Shown here: positions 1-12,800 of the stretch, piece after piece
Numbering within the stretch: the stretch's first letter is position 1
Layout: each line of letters starts with the position of its first letter
Assembly (NCBI GenBank): GCA_002118135.1
Contig: BDIU01000116.1
Location: forward strand, 23,662-87,661
Length of the DNA stretch: 64,000 nucleotides
Reading direction: 5' to 3'
DNA from: Trebouxia sp. TZW2008
Lineage: Eukaryota; Chlorophyta; Trebouxiophyceae; Trebouxiales; Trebouxiaceae
Notes under the pieces: model-generated
Told to the model about the DNA's origin: nothing
The model's input: the letters and a program-made list of their open reading frames with translations, nothing else
The model's database searches: none
Made by a program: the position numbers and the translations under genes

Positions 1-129
1 GTGTATGCCTTGTGAGAACAGCAATCAGCTTCCTTGGTTTATAGCATATATGATCCTGTGTCCTGCAAGAAGTACTGATATAGCATTTGCTGCTCTGCAA
101 TCTGTGCTTACATTGTCTCTGTTATGCAG

Positions 130-3100
130 GCAGACAAGCTGATCAGGGAGCTTCAGAGCAGCAACAGACTATTGAAGAGTGAGCTGCAGGCTACCACCAC
201 TTCCTTCAAGCAGGCTTTACACGCTGCACAAACCATGCTTGATACAGGTCAGGCCCTGAGTATGCTGTGTGCTGTGATGCATTCCCTGAGCTGCATGGCT
301 GCTGCACATGATGACACCTCGTCCTTGTAGCAGGCTCTGCAAGTTGCACAGATCGTGCTTCATACCAGTTAGGCCCTGAATGCTCATTGCTTTGCGATAT
401 AGGTCAGGCCTTGAATCAATGCTCTGTGTATTCCGATGCATTCCCGACAACGCGTAAATTGAGGGCCTGAGTTGTATCAAACATGGTCTGTCAAGCATGC
501 AGAGCCTGCTTGACATCATGATGCAGCATAGGGAGTGCACACATCATGATGTCAAACAGGCTCTGTATGCTTGACAGACCATGTTTGATACAACTCACGC
601 CATCAACCACACGTCGTGGTGTACAATCATCCCATGCTGCAGCAGTGCCACACATGAGGTGTACAATCACATTCCCATGCTGCAGCATTGCCACATCTGT
701 AACACGTGTGTCCCGTGGTGGCTGTACTGTTTTACAACTAAGTTTGCGATTATTTCTACACCCAAGATGAGTAGAACATTGAGATTGAGAAAATGTGTGG
801 ACTGCTTGTATGTGATCTATGCAGTTTCCTCCTGAACTGAGCAATGCTCATCCGTGCTTGCTCTCAGCTTGCGCACAGTATTGAGTTTGATAGCTGAAGG
901 CAATTTGTCAGGTCTGCCTTGAGGAGCATTCTAGCGGCACTTTTGTGATTCCTGGCTCAGTGGGACAAGGCACCTTGCCTTCCCAATTTGGAGCTTGCGC
1001 TTGCAGCGCTGTATCCTTGAAATTGCATAGCTTGCTAAAGAGTTGTGGCAACAGTTTGAGTCATCCTCGTGAGCTTGTTTTCTGCAGCTGAGGAGCGTGA
1101 CCTGGAGACTATAGACGATGAAGAGGCTCAGGAGGACGAAGAAGAGGGGGAGGAGGAAGAAGATGAAGAGGAGGAGGAGGATGAAGCAGAACAGGAGTCT
1201 GAGGCTGTGTCCAGTGCAAGCAAGCCTGACCAGCAAGCGGATAAAGGAAAGCCTTCTCCAACACCACCATCATTCCTGCAAGGGGCCAAACCATATCCTA
1301 TCACCTCTGGTCTTGCTGAGGCCAAATCAACAGCAGCAGAAAGCCAATCAGGGTCTGCACCTTCTGGCACCGTTGAAATTGCTAAAGTGGCAGACGGCAA
1401 ACTAGGGTCTGTACCTTCTGAGGTTGCTGAAACTGCTGAAGGGAAGCCCACAGCACCAGCAGAAGAGCAGGGCAACAAGATCGTTGGTCAGGGCAACTCT
1501 GTCTCAGCAGCTGCAAGTGATTCCAATAAATCCAAGGGTGTGCCTGCAAGTGGACCACAGCAAAATTCTGTTCAAGCAGCAGCAAGCGGCTCCAGTGACA
1601 CAAAGGGTGTAGCTGCAAGTGGGCAGCAGGCACAGGTCACTGGTCAAGGCAAACAGCCAAGCTCTATCTCAGCAGCTGCAGGTGGCTCTAGCAACACAAA
1701 GGCTGCTGCTGCAAATGGGCTACAGCCAAACCCTACTTCAGCAGCAGCAAGTGGTTCTAGCGATGCAAAGGGTGCTGTTGGAAGTGAGCTACAGCAGAAC
1801 CCTATTTCAGCAGCTGCAAGCGGCTCTAGCGATGCAAATGGTGCTGCTGCAAGTGGCTTACAACAGAAGCCTACTTCAGCAGCTGCGAGTGGCTCTAGTG
1901 ATACAAGGGGTACCGCTGCAAGTGGGCCACAGCAGAAACCTGTACAAGCAGCAGCAAGTGGCTCCAGTGATTCAAAGGGTATTCCAGCAGCAGCAAATAG
2001 CTCTACTGACACAAGGGGCATAGCTGCAAGTGAACTGCCAAAACAGGTCACTGGTCAAGGCAAACAGCAGCAGTCGCTTTCAGCGGCTGCAGCACCAGCA
2101 GAGAAGCAGAGCAAGCCGATCACTGGCCAAAGCAGACAGCAGAACCCTGTTCCAGCAGTTGCAAGTGGCTCTGGTGGTGCAAAAGGTGCTGCTGCTGCAA
2201 GTGGGCCTCAGCAGAGGCCTGTTCAAGCAGCAGCAAGTGGTTCCAGTGATACAAACAGTGTGCCTGTGATTGGGCAGCAGGCACAGGTCACTGGTCAAGG
2301 CAAACAGCCAAGCTCTATCTCAGCAGCTGCAAGCGACTCTAGTGTTGCAAAGGGTGCCGCTGCAAGTGGGCCTCAGCAGAAAGCTGTTCAAGCAGCAGCA
2401 AGTGGCTCTACTGACACAAAATGCGTAGCTGCAAATGGGCCACAGCAGAACCCTACTTCAGCAGCTGCAAGTCTCCCTAGCGATGCAAAGGGTGCAGCTG
2501 CAAGTGGGCTGCAGGGACAGGTCACTGGTCAAGGCAAACAGCAGCAATTGGTTTCAGCAGCTGCAGCACCAGCAAAGGAGCAGAGCAGCCTGATCAGTAG
2601 TCAAAACAAACAGCAGGGCTCTGCTTCAGCAGCTGCAAAAGGCTCCAGTGACACAAAGTTTGTGGCTGCAAACAGGCCACAGGGACAAACGCTTGAATCT
2701 GCAACCTCAAGCAATGCCCGCCAACAGAGCACCGTGACTGCAGCCTCACCCAGTAGTCCCCCAGCCAGCAGACCCTGGTCTTCAGGTGTGTTGACTGTGC
2801 CAGTCATTTCACAGGATTTGGGGTGTATCACAGCTGTTGCCCTTTCTGTGCCACAGCTTGGACTGCAGCTTGCAATGCTTCTTTGGGCGCAGTACTGTTG
2901 CTGCATCAGTCAATGAGCTGATCTGGGCTGCAGCTTGCAGAGCCTCATTGGGACTGCAGCAGCTATCTTTCCAACATCATCTAAGATCACTGTCTGGCGC
3001 ATTCCCACCATGTGCATCTGGTCAACAGGCCCGTCGCACAAAAGGGCAACAGTTTTAGGCCATTGCCTTGTCTTGTAGAACAACCAATGCCTGACCGTCG

Positions 3101-4740
3101 GTGATGTGCTGTAATGCAGGTCCATCTGAGCCAAAAAGTGCGTCAGGAAAGTCGCCTACAGGCCCATTGGGCCCTGCTAGGGCTGCAACAAAACGGTCTG
3201 TCATGAAGGGCAGGGCAGCAGAGCGCCCTTTTCTCAGAGGCAGGGCTGCAGCGAAAGGCCCTGCCCTGCAGAGCAAGGCCACTGCAGACAGCCTTGATGA
3301 GTCATCCAGTGCAGCTGAGTTTGAGAGCCAGCCTCAGTTGACAGATCTGCCCAAGCATGGCAAGCCTGAACACAATGCTGAGTCACATGGAGCTGCTTCA
3401 CCACCACAGGTACAGTATCAGAAGCTTTTTACATGCCTGCTTCACGCCCTGTGAACTGACACCAAAGTATTTTCTGACTCTGTTGTCCTCGTCAGAGTTG
3501 CATGTAAGCAAGTTCACTCTGTTATGCCATCTTGTGTTGCAGAGACATATCAGGTGCGGAGTGACAGTGTGATCATGTCTTGTCCATATCCTCTGCAACT
3601 GTCGGCTGGTGCTCAATGACATGCGCAAGAAACAAACTGTTGTCTTGTCATCAACAACTTGTCATCTCAAACTGGGATAGCATGTCAGCACCATTGCAGT
3701 GTCAACTTGCAGAGATACATAGTGCATGTCTGAACACGACAGAGACAGCTGTAGTTCTCTTGTGTGATGAGTTGCTTGCACTACCATGTTTGTGTCCCTG
3801 CGAGCAGCACATCATCCAGAAGCAAACAAGCTGTGTATGTGTTTCAAGGCCTTGAACTGTGTCTCAACGCAGGTTTCGCTAACATGTGAATGAAGGTTGA
3901 CTGAACCGGCTGAAAGCTGTTTGTTTCGCATGTAGATGTTGTGCAATTTGGCAGTCGCAGGAATGTTGACAGCATGTCATTGCATGGTCAGCCATTCTGA
4001 ACTCTTGTGAGGTGGCCTGAGTTCACTCAGCACACTTGAGCACCTGCAGTGTGACTCTCTTTGCCCTGCAGGCACCTGGTACCTTTCCAGATTCACAAGA
4101 ACCAGAGCAATACTTTGAGACCCTCAAAAAGGATCAGAGTTCTGGCACGCAGCTTGAGACAAGTCGCACAGCTGTGCCTGCTCCCACCGAAGAAACAAAT
4201 GAAGCTGCCTCTCAGGCCCCAGCTGTTGAGAAAAAGAGCAAGCCAGCAGACCAAGACTCTGGTGCGCGACAGCATTGCAATATCCTGCTTTCAAGATTTC
4301 GTGATATCACATCTCAATAACGGCTGTCAATCTATAGCTGCGCTGCAAAACGCCAATCGGCCAACAGGACACAGCATGTCATCAGGCATCATCATGTTTG
4401 ATTATGTACCCAGAGGCAGCCAAGAATCAGGTGCAACTTCTGATGCATATGTTGATGCTGCAGCTTGGACACTGAAGTAATATGCTGGAATGTGTATAGC
4501 CAGTCTTGACAGACTTTTGCTGTTGTAGGTTTTGGAATACCAGCTGGCAAGGAGCTTGAGACAGGCAAGCAGGCCATTCCTGAGAAACCTGACGCATCAA
4601 AGCCAGTAGCAGATGCCTCTCAACAGCCAAAGGCTAGGCCACCTAATGGGCAACTGAAGCGTAGTAAGAATGGTGTTTCAAACACGGTAGCGTCAGCTGT
4701 ACCTTCAACGAAAGGCCTGTCTGGCGCAACTAGTAGATAG
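130..4740 (+). CDS. Acidic, Ala/Ser/Gln-rich repeat protein, 3' part (function unknown)
   Basis: The gene is cut by the left edge. The exon chain I can read is 130-247, 1088-2785, 3120-3409, 4072-4261 and 4529-4740, ending in TAG. Each junction has GT..AG and the phases agree (1, 1, 0, 1). The first exon encodes a short coiled-coil stretch (LIRELQSSNRLLKSELQ). The second opens with EERDLETIDDEEAQED followed by about 25 nearly continuous Asp/Glu residues, then a long Ala/Ser/Gly/Gln repeat. Later exons are basic (about 3180-3270, rich in RAA and GRA) and then Pro/Glu/Lys-rich. No catalytic domain is visible, and the whole product looks intrinsically disordered. An acidic run followed by basic patches is common in nuclear or chromatin-associated proteins, but that is only a suggestion. 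The 5' exons lie outside the window. Confidence 0.7.
330..440 (+). repeat. Decayed copies of the end of exon 130-247
   Basis: Sequence resembling the last about 45 bases of the upstream exon (from CAGGCTTTACACGC through the donor ACAGGTCAGGCC) recurs at about 330-378, and its donor part again near 398-416. Both lie in the following intron, downstream of the working exon. Neither keeps an intact reading frame plus donor. Confidence 0.6.
469..596. repeat. Near-perfect 55-bp inverted repeat (foldback) in an intron
   Basis: Arms 469-523 and 542-596 are reverse complements over 55 positions with two mismatches, separated by an 18-base loop. Transcription from either strand would give a long hairpin. 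The right arm is itself similar to the 3' end of the exon at 130-247 (compare CAGGCTCTGTATGC with CAGGCTTTACACGC, then ACCATGTTTGATACA with ACCATGCTTGATACA), so the foldback appears to derive from an inverted duplication of the host gene's own exon. Confidence 0.85.
1500..2690 (+). repeat. Coding tandem repeat, about 18 residues per unit
   Basis: Inside the large exon of the first gene a unit of roughly 54 bp is repeated about 20 times. The core is SAAASGSSDAKGAAASG, with variants ending in LQQNPT, PQQKPVQ or QAQVTGQGKQ. Copies differ by many substitutions but keep the frame, so the repeat is maintained as protein. Several units share a longer VTGQGKQ block (about 1636, 2047, 2287, 2520), which suggests higher-order duplication. 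Confidence 0.85.
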
Positions 4741-5627
4741 ACAGTACACAAGTGGCCCACAAGCAACCTCAGACTTGTGACACAGTCACTGTGAAGCTGC
4801 CAGGCGTTAGTTGTGGTAGGCATGATTTTGAGCTTGCTCTGTATGTTTATAGTCTCTGAGCAAGCCTTGATTGCTTCGAGCCATATGTGTACTGACTGTA
4901 CTGAGTAGATTGGTAAGTAGCTCACATTCAGTCAGCAATCTGACTGATGCTTGCATGCTGGGGCATGTAGACATCTCAAGCATACTTATTCATGCATGCT
5001 ACACAATTGCACTGCTGCACCAGCGTTTTATCAAGCCGATAAGACCTCTTGACGTGTTCAGCGGAATATGCACAGACTCGGAGTGTGGGTTGGCAGATTG
5101 CTGCAGACAAGGAGATGCTGCAGGTGTGTGCCAGCGTGCCAGACATATGAAAAGGCCCGAGTGCACCACAGACACCTCATGTCAGACCTGCTACATGGCA
5201 AACCTGCTTGCTGGCTTCGTTGCGTGTGCTGTCTGACGCTGTTGCCAAGTCGAATCAGAAAAGCTAAACGCCACAGGCTACAATCGGCGCGCCTCGACAC
5301 ACAACATTTCTTGCAAGTGAAGCTGAGGCACCGAGCATCCTACCGGATGCTAGGGCGCAAGACTCAGTGTCCGCAGGCCCGCGCAAGAAATTTTGCTTCG
5401 AGCGGCAAAATCGAGTTTGAACGAGAGTCGCTCACACACACGCACCGACTAGCGGGAATAAAGTATTGGTATCAGAGGAAAGGAAGATGGCGCGAGGGAC
5501 TGTACACCGGAAGGTGTCCAGCAATCGTATTGGCGCAGCAAAACTGCTGCAAACTTTCCCGTCGCGTCAAAGCTCCTTGCATACCTCAGAACCGTCGGCT
5601 CTTCACCCCTCTGTTGGCTAAGTCACA
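4741..5627. other. Intergenic stretch and 5' leader of the next gene
   Basis: The 3' flank of the first gene is followed by sequence without a convincing exon. From about 5280 the composition becomes richer in CG dinucleotides and purines, as expected for a promoter and 5' UTR of the gene starting at 5628. A 196-codon open frame across 5068-5658 has an arbitrary Arg/Cys/His-rich composition and overlaps this leader, so I do not call it. Confidence 0.5.
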
Positions 5628-6152
5628 ATGGCAAACGGAAACCAGGACGACACCCTGAAGTGGGTAAGTAATCACGATATCGAGGGAACATTGTCCTGCG
5701 ATCTTGTCATTACGCGCGCGCAAGCAGGTCATAGCAGCCTAGCATGAGCTTCTAGTTTCCACATGTGAAGCATGCTCGTGCGCCACACTTTCAAAATGCA
5801 GGATTGTCGCAGATCTAGAAGTTCGTGCCTCGTCAGCTGATGCGCTGCTCTGCAGGTTCTGATCGCCGGAGCCGTCATTGCCGGTGGCTTCATCTTGTAC
5901 AACATCATCCAGAATGACCCCGAGGCCAAGAGGGCCTTGAAGGACGCCAAGGGTAAAGGCCAAATAAGCGCTTTCTCCTTGCATCTACTTTCTCCAACCA
6001 CTGTCTGCATAGTTGCTGCTATCATTTTCGCAGTACAACTATTCATCCTATTTGTCGATGCAGGTCAGGCCAAGGGTGCCTGGAGTGAGGCCAAGGGACA
6101 GGCCAAGGGTGCATACAATGAGGCCAAGGGCGATGTCCAGAGAAACACCTAG
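5628..6152 (+). CDS. Small single-pass membrane protein with AKG repeats (73 aa)
   Basis: Three exons, 5628-5663, 5856-5952 and 6064-6152, have consistent phases (0, then 1) and give 73 codons plus TAG. The product has a short hydrophilic N terminus (MANGNQDDTLKW), one hydrophobic helix (VLIAGAVIAGGFILYNII, residues about 13-30) and a charged tail. The tail repeats an 8- to 11-residue motif of the type GQAKGAWSEAKG / GQAKGAYNEAKG. It resembles LEA-like or CsbD-like stress proteins in style, but I cannot assign it to a family. The first Met sits at the end of a CG-rich leader with no upstream in-frame alternative in the exon. It is convergent with the ketoacyl synthase gene. Confidence 0.8.
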
Positions 6153-6194
6153 ACACAGTGTTGCATAGCTTTGTGTTGTGCTGAAGCTCTGTGA

Positions 6195-6199
6195 TGTAA
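6195..6199 (+). promoter_or_regulatory. Candidate TGTAA polyadenylation signal
   Basis: TGTAA is the usual poly(A) signal in chlorophyte algae, and it occurs 43 bases after the stop of the 73-residue gene. A pentamer is weak evidence by itself. Confidence 0.35.
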
Positions 6200-6800
6200 C
6201 TAGCAGAGCACTCTTGCTGTCCGATCACCCTGTGAGCTGGGGGTGCTTTGCATGCTTCATGTCTTCCGTGTTGCTAATAACAAGCAGTACCTCACCCAGT
6301 GCAATTTGCCTCGCAGGCCATCATGCCTTGCTGATGGCTGAGTCTAACACATGGCACGAAAATATCACATATTGCACTACTGATTCGAGATTGACAGAAG
6401 CTGCAGACACCATATGCATAAGCACACACACTTTCTGGTTGTCACAGTTGCATCGCGAAGCCAGGGCTGCAATTATGTGCAACAAATTGTTATGCACTGC
6501 AGCCATCTCATCATTGCATGAAACTGTGATTTCATGATGGACAAGCACAGATGACCGACACTCACTCTTCCAGTCTGATTGAACTACATCGACGTCTCAG
6601 GACTCGTAATTGGCACATATCAGAAACTTTGTCAGACAGCTCACTCTCACTGGTCTTGAACGCTCTACTCTCAAGCTGACATCACAAACGCTCAACAAGA
6701 TTCATTGGGCTATGCCTGCACAGGCTGTGGTCTTAAGTAGCATTGCTGCAGGCCTGCAGCACTTGGACTGATGGGAACTCAACGTGAGCCTCAGAAAATC
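6200..6800. other. Convergent intergenic stretch
   Basis: This lies between the 3' end of the small membrane protein gene (+) and the 3' end of the ketoacyl synthase gene (-). I see no exon with homology and no clear repeat. It should hold both 3' UTRs. Confidence 0.5.
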
Positions 6801-9800
6801 TCAGGAAGAATATTTCCGGAACAGAATGCATGAGTTATGACCTCCAAAACCAAATGAATTTGACAGAGCAACATTAATGTCATGCTGCTGCTTTTTGGGG
6901 CCAACCAAAATGTTCAGGTCCACATCTTCCTCAGGATCTTCCAAATTCAGGTTGGGGTGCAATTTACCTGCAAGACGGCAATGAAAGCTTTACACACACA
7001 TTGCAGCTTCAAGCAATAATTACATGTCCAGACTACATGACATTCTGCACAGAAGAAGGGTCACTTTTATGCATAATGTCTATCTTGTCATCCATTGCTG
7101 AAGCACCAACAAACCCGCTACATCTGGACATGTCACGCATTGGCATACAGCAAGCATGACGGATGAGCCTGACTTGTCTGCATAGCTTGTGTGACAGCGA
7201 CTGCTTCTACAGCACCAGCTGCGCCAAGCATGTCAGGTATCACACTGCTTCCAACACTGAGCAGAGTCATCAAACCTCACTAGCCAGCACGTGAATGATG
7301 ATGATACTGATGTCATGTGGGGCTGACCTGTTTGCATAGCTTGTATGACAGCAACTGCTTCTACAGCACCAGCAGCACCCAGCAGGTGTCCAATCATGCT
7401 CTTGGTGCTGTTGATGCGCACATGGTCTCCAGGCAAAGCATTCCTGATAGCTCTGTACTCTGCCATGTCACCTGCAAGACAAGTGCTTTCTGAAAGAGCT
7501 ACTGAAAGACAAAACTCCTCTGAAAAATGTGAATCAAGCAGGTGTCCAATCATGCTCTTGGTGCTGTTGATGCGCGCAAGCTCTCCAGGCAAGGCATTTC
7601 CGATAGCTCTGTACTCTGCCATGTCACCTGCAAAATGCACGTGTACTGGGAGGACTGATTTTGCGAGTAGAGAATGGTTCCGTGTAGCAGAATGGGCGAA
7701 GGGTGAGAAGCCTAGGACTGCATCTTAGATTGTGCTATTTGGTCATCCTCAGCTTGACAGTGCACATTGTGATGGCGTCGCAGCTTTTTCCTTGTATGGG
7801 AAAAGCAATGGGTGTAGGTGCCTATTTGCAAACAGCATGCATTACATGAGCGCTAGGATGACTCAATACAGACTGAATGACATCAAAGCGGGTCGGCCAG
7901 CAGGTCCATCCACCAAGCAGACGAACAGCTGCCATACTGGAAAACATAGACAGCTGTCCAGATGCTGAAAATGTCAGGAGTTGACAACAGATTTACACAC
8001 AGGCATATGCATTTGCAGCTGTGCATGCAGTCATGCAGTTGCCGTGCCACATTTATACAGCCATGCAGTAGCCATGCAGTGTGTATACAGCCATGCAGTA
8101 GCCATGCCAACACAGGCAGGCAGCACAGCAAGGGGACTGAGTGCATACCAACAGGTGTTGATGTTCCATGAGCATTGACGTAGCTTACATCCTGGGGCTG
8201 TACTCCAGAGTCCGCCAAGCCCCTGCACCACCACACTCTGTCAAATGTTTTGCATGATCGCATATGTATGCGTAACGTTTGTCTGAATGATGGCTGTTTT
8301 CCAAGTCACACCCTGAGATTGCACTGCAGACTCTGCAAAGCCCCTGCACCTCTTCATGACAAACATACAGGGAATCAACGATGAGTCGTACGGGTTTCGA
8401 GATGATAGCGATTGTGCAACAAAATTATCACAGGCACCTCTTTTTGTCATGCCCACTTTGAGGCAGACTTTTAGGGCTGGCAGTTGTCTACATTACCAGG
8501 ACGCAAAGAGAGAGAAACCATCGTGTACTCCTTGATTGTTGTACAATATGTAAAACACGCAGTTTATGCGGCACATATGATCAGCCTTGTCGGCTTGGTC
8601 AAGCACATGAGCTGTTTCTTTCTTTCTTCATCAAGTACCGCAAAATGATGTGATTCTCATTGGATTTTGCATCTCACCATGCTATGCACATGCCAACACC
8701 TCAGCCGTCTGGCAGGGACTCTGTCATGTTGTATGCGCCGCATGCGACTCTGCCTCCCCGGTACTTAAAATCTTTCTGTGACTTGTAAGAACACTCTCCA
8801 AACACAGCACGTCTCTTCTATTTGAAGTTCTGACCTGTCTATACACATGCTGACGCCTTGGCCATCTGGCAGGGGCTCTGTCATGTTGTATACATCACAG
8901 GTAATGCTGCCTCCTAGATACTAACTTCTCTTCATAACTGGAAAGAGTTTGCATCTATGATCTGTTCCTTGCCTTGTCAAGTCTCACCTTTCTATACACA
9001 TGCTGACGCCTCGGCCATCTGGCAGGGGCTCTGTCATGTTGTAAGCGTCGCATGTGAAGCTGCCTCCTAGGTACTCCGCCAGTATGTGGGCACCTCGCGC
9101 CTTTGCATGTTCCAATTCTTCAAGAACAAGAACACCTGCATTGCATGAAAAAGTAAGCATGATGCAGGCATGCCATTGTTGCATTGTTTTTCATTTGTGG
9201 CTAACAGGATACAATCTGCAAGACCTTAAACATCCAGACTGCCTGCACTCCCATCATTGCACGTCTTTGCCATTGTTGATTTATGGTTTGCAAGCTCTCG
9301 CGGAATCAGAATGCCTACAATCATGCAAATCATTTGTAAATTTGCCAGTATGTTAAACCACGACTTTGACACCTGCGCTCTGCTTGCATGCAAGCCCTTC
9401 ATCTCAACATTGCGCGTTTGCATTTGCACCATTGCATGTCTGCAAAGCTCGTCCTGCTCCAGAACAGGCACAGAACAGCTGCAATCAGAAAGGTCATCAA
9501 GAGTTCACCTTCTCCCTCGCCCATGAGAAAGCCATCCCGATTTTTGTCCCAGGGTCCAGAAGCTTTTGTGGGCTCAGCATTGCGGTGAAACAGGACGTGG
9601 CATGCAACCAACAACTGAAGTCAAGGTGCTTTTCTGTTTGACAGCAGCCCAGACCAAAAGGCGTTAGGATTTTGGCTGTCCTTCGCCCTTGACAAAGCCA
9701 TTGCTGCTTGTGTCTCAGGGTCTTGAATCTGTTGTAGGTTCAGCATTGCAGGTAGGCAGGGCTCGGCATGCACAAAAAAACGGAAGTGCGTGTGCTTTTC

Positions 9801-12800
9801 TTTCTGACAGCAGCCGAGACCAAAAGGGATTAGGATTTCACCTGCACCCTCGCCCATGACAAAGCCATCTCGGTTCTTGTCCCAAGGCCGAGAGGCTTTT
9901 GTGGGTTCAGCATTGCGATTAGACAACGCCCTACAAGCAATGAAGCCCCCTACTCCTGAAGGGATGATAGCTGCTTCTGAACCCCCTGCCAGCATCAGGT
10001 CAGCCTCCCCTCTCTGAATGTGCTCTGCCGCACTGCATCACCACCAAATTCCGTGAAACTCATTCATGCCAGATGTTGAGCACAAGCTTGTAAAGTGGCT
10101 CAAGCTTGTTAACTTGAGATTGTTGTTGCCAGTGGCGCAACCGTGTGTTTTGGGCCCATAGAGCATCAACATGAACACCATGAGAATTGTGTTTCACAGG
10201 GAGAAAGGCTTACTTGAGGATGCAGTAATTGCCAGCAGCACAAGCAGTGAAGGTGTGGTAGTTGAGCCCCATGAAACCCGAATCTTGTGAAACCCAAAAT
10301 CTCAGTACTGGGACAACATGTGATTCATCAGGAAGCGCTATATGACAGGGACAAAGGCTTGGGTGTACACAATACAGCAGAAGGCTCACTAGAGGATGCA
10401 GTAGTTGCCAGTAGCACAGGCAGTGGAAACGTTGTAGTTGGGTCCCATGAAGCCAACACAGTTGTTGTACACTGACACTCGTTTTTGCAGACGCAGATGG
10501 TCAAACATGCTTGAGTGAAAGCTTATGAGACAAGTTACAGCAGAACTTGTGTCTACAAAGCCACAACTGGTATGGCTTACTTGAGGATGCAGTAGTTGCC
10601 GGTAGCACAAGCAGTGGAGACATTGTAGTTGGGCCCCATGAATCCTAGGTCCATGGCCAGCAGCGCGCTGCTCATGTTGGTGATGGCAAACGGTATGCAG
10701 AAGGGGTTCATCTTCTTGAAGGACTGCAGTGCGCACAGATTTTCACATTGACCATTGCACTTTCCAATCAAATGAGTGCTAGACAGGCTCAGCAGACCCA
10801 GCTAGGTGTGTACTGGAGCAATCGCATGTCTCCAACCAGTTCGATCCTGTGCTAATTTTAAAACATCTGAGATGAGCATGGCGGCTGAAAGTAAATCCAG
10901 TCAGCTGAATTGGTGCTTGAGTCGCTGTAGTGATGCCACCACAGCACTTCAAGGCTGACTTGACAAGAATGGAAAAGACATTGTCAGGAAACAAACAATG
11001 TCTTACTTGCACCTTGTGTACATCGTCTATTTCACCCTGTGTTTAGCATAGGCAAGAGCATGAATGACGGGATGGCATATGAATAGATATGGACAAATGA
11101 CCTACCTTTAGTGACAAGTCCTCAACAGCTTGTGCAAAGGTTTGCATGCCGCCCATTGCTGTGCCTATCAGAATGCCTGCTCGCATCTTGTCTACATTGT
11201 CTATGTGGTCCTTCTCTATCGCTATGCCAGCCGCTTGCAACGCCTACAGCACACAGCAAGCACGTGATGTAACGATGACAAAGACTTATCACACATGCTA
11301 TGTGATCGTTTTCTATCACTAGGCCAGCAGCTCGTAATGCCTACAGCACATAGCCAGCACATAATGCTATCATGACAATGGTGTTGTGACACATGCTGGC
11401 GCAAGTGCTAGGTGTGTATGACCAATCACAACGCCTGCTCGCATCTTGTCTATATGGTCCTTTGCTATTGCTATGCCAGCAGCCTGTAGCGCCTACAGCA
11501 CACAGCAAACACGTGATGTAATGATGACAAAGACTTATCACACATGCTATGTGATCGTTCTCTATCACTAGGCCAGCAGCTTGAAATGCCTACAGCACAA
11601 GGCCAGCACATAATGTTATTATAACCATGGAGTTGTTCCACATGCTGGCGCAAGTGCTAGGTGTGTATGACCAATCACAACGCCTGCTCACATCTTATCT
11701 ACATTGTCTATATGGTCCTTCTCTATTGCTATGCCAGCAGCCTGTAACGCCTACAGCACACAGCAAACACATGAGGGAACGCATGCACAGCGGCTTGTTT
11801 GCTCTCTGAGCTTTGTGCCGTTTGATGCATGCAGCTTGTAATGCCTGCAGTACTCAGCAAGCATATGTCATGCGTGGTGTTGCACGTGCAACAGCAATTT
11901 CTGCGGTCTCTGAGCATCTTTCCATTTCATGCATGCAGCTTGAACATCTGCAGCACACAGCAAGCACATGGTCTGCGCACACTTGTGGTTGCATCTGCTC
12001 TTTTGCTTTCTCAGCATCTCAACGCGGGATATGGATGCTGAAGCCCATGCAGAGCAGCTTGTCTTAATCTGGCGCTTGTCACCTGCTTGCAACCTGTACC
12101 CTACTGTCGCCTATGCAAAACCTGCCTGTAACCTGCCTGTAACCTGCTTGTAACCTGCCTGTGACCTGCTTCTAACCTGCCTGTAACCTGCTTGTAACCT
12201 GCCATATACATACAATCTGCATGTAACCTATGAAACCAGTTGACCTGTTGCACAGGACAGAGTTTGACTGCCCAATTTAATCCAATTGCCGTGCAGGATG
12301 AGCACTATGCTGACTCTAAGGTATTGCAGACAAATGAAAGCCTGGGTGGCTTATGTGCTGCTATCCAGCATGGAGCCGCATTTGCAATGCAGCAAGGTTT
12401 GGGACTAACACATGCTAAGGAATCAGGGCAGCAGCTAACGACATGCCACAGTGCATCGTCAGCGTCATAAGCAGCGCATGCAGAACACTTTGCTCTCTTG
12501 AGTAAGAAATACAGCAAAGCTTCATTGTCATGCCGTGGTAACTCACAGGTGCTTGGTGTGTGTTGTCCTAACCCTGATTTGCTTTTAAGGGCATAGAATG
12601 CACTGATGCAGATGTGCAGGTACAATCAGACCAGGCTGCACAGTTCAGACTTGTGCAAGCTGAGGCAGAAGTGGCGCCTTCTGGCAGTGTCTTCTGGACA
12701 CCGCTACTTTATCAGCTATGACAATCCTGTAACTTGCAGCCTGGTGCTATTGCATGGCTGCATGGCGAGCTTTAGCAAAGGTGCTATGATTGTGGTCCAG

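Noticed and set aside
1128..2051. Ser-rich and Ala-rich open frames on the - strand
   Set aside because: They are the complements of the acidic GAG/GAA run and the Ala/Gln repeat of the first gene, which keeps open frames on the opposite strand by composition.
5068..5658. 196-codon open frame on the + strand
   Set aside because: Arg/Cys/His-rich with no domain, overlapping the leader and start of the better supported 73-residue gene in another frame.
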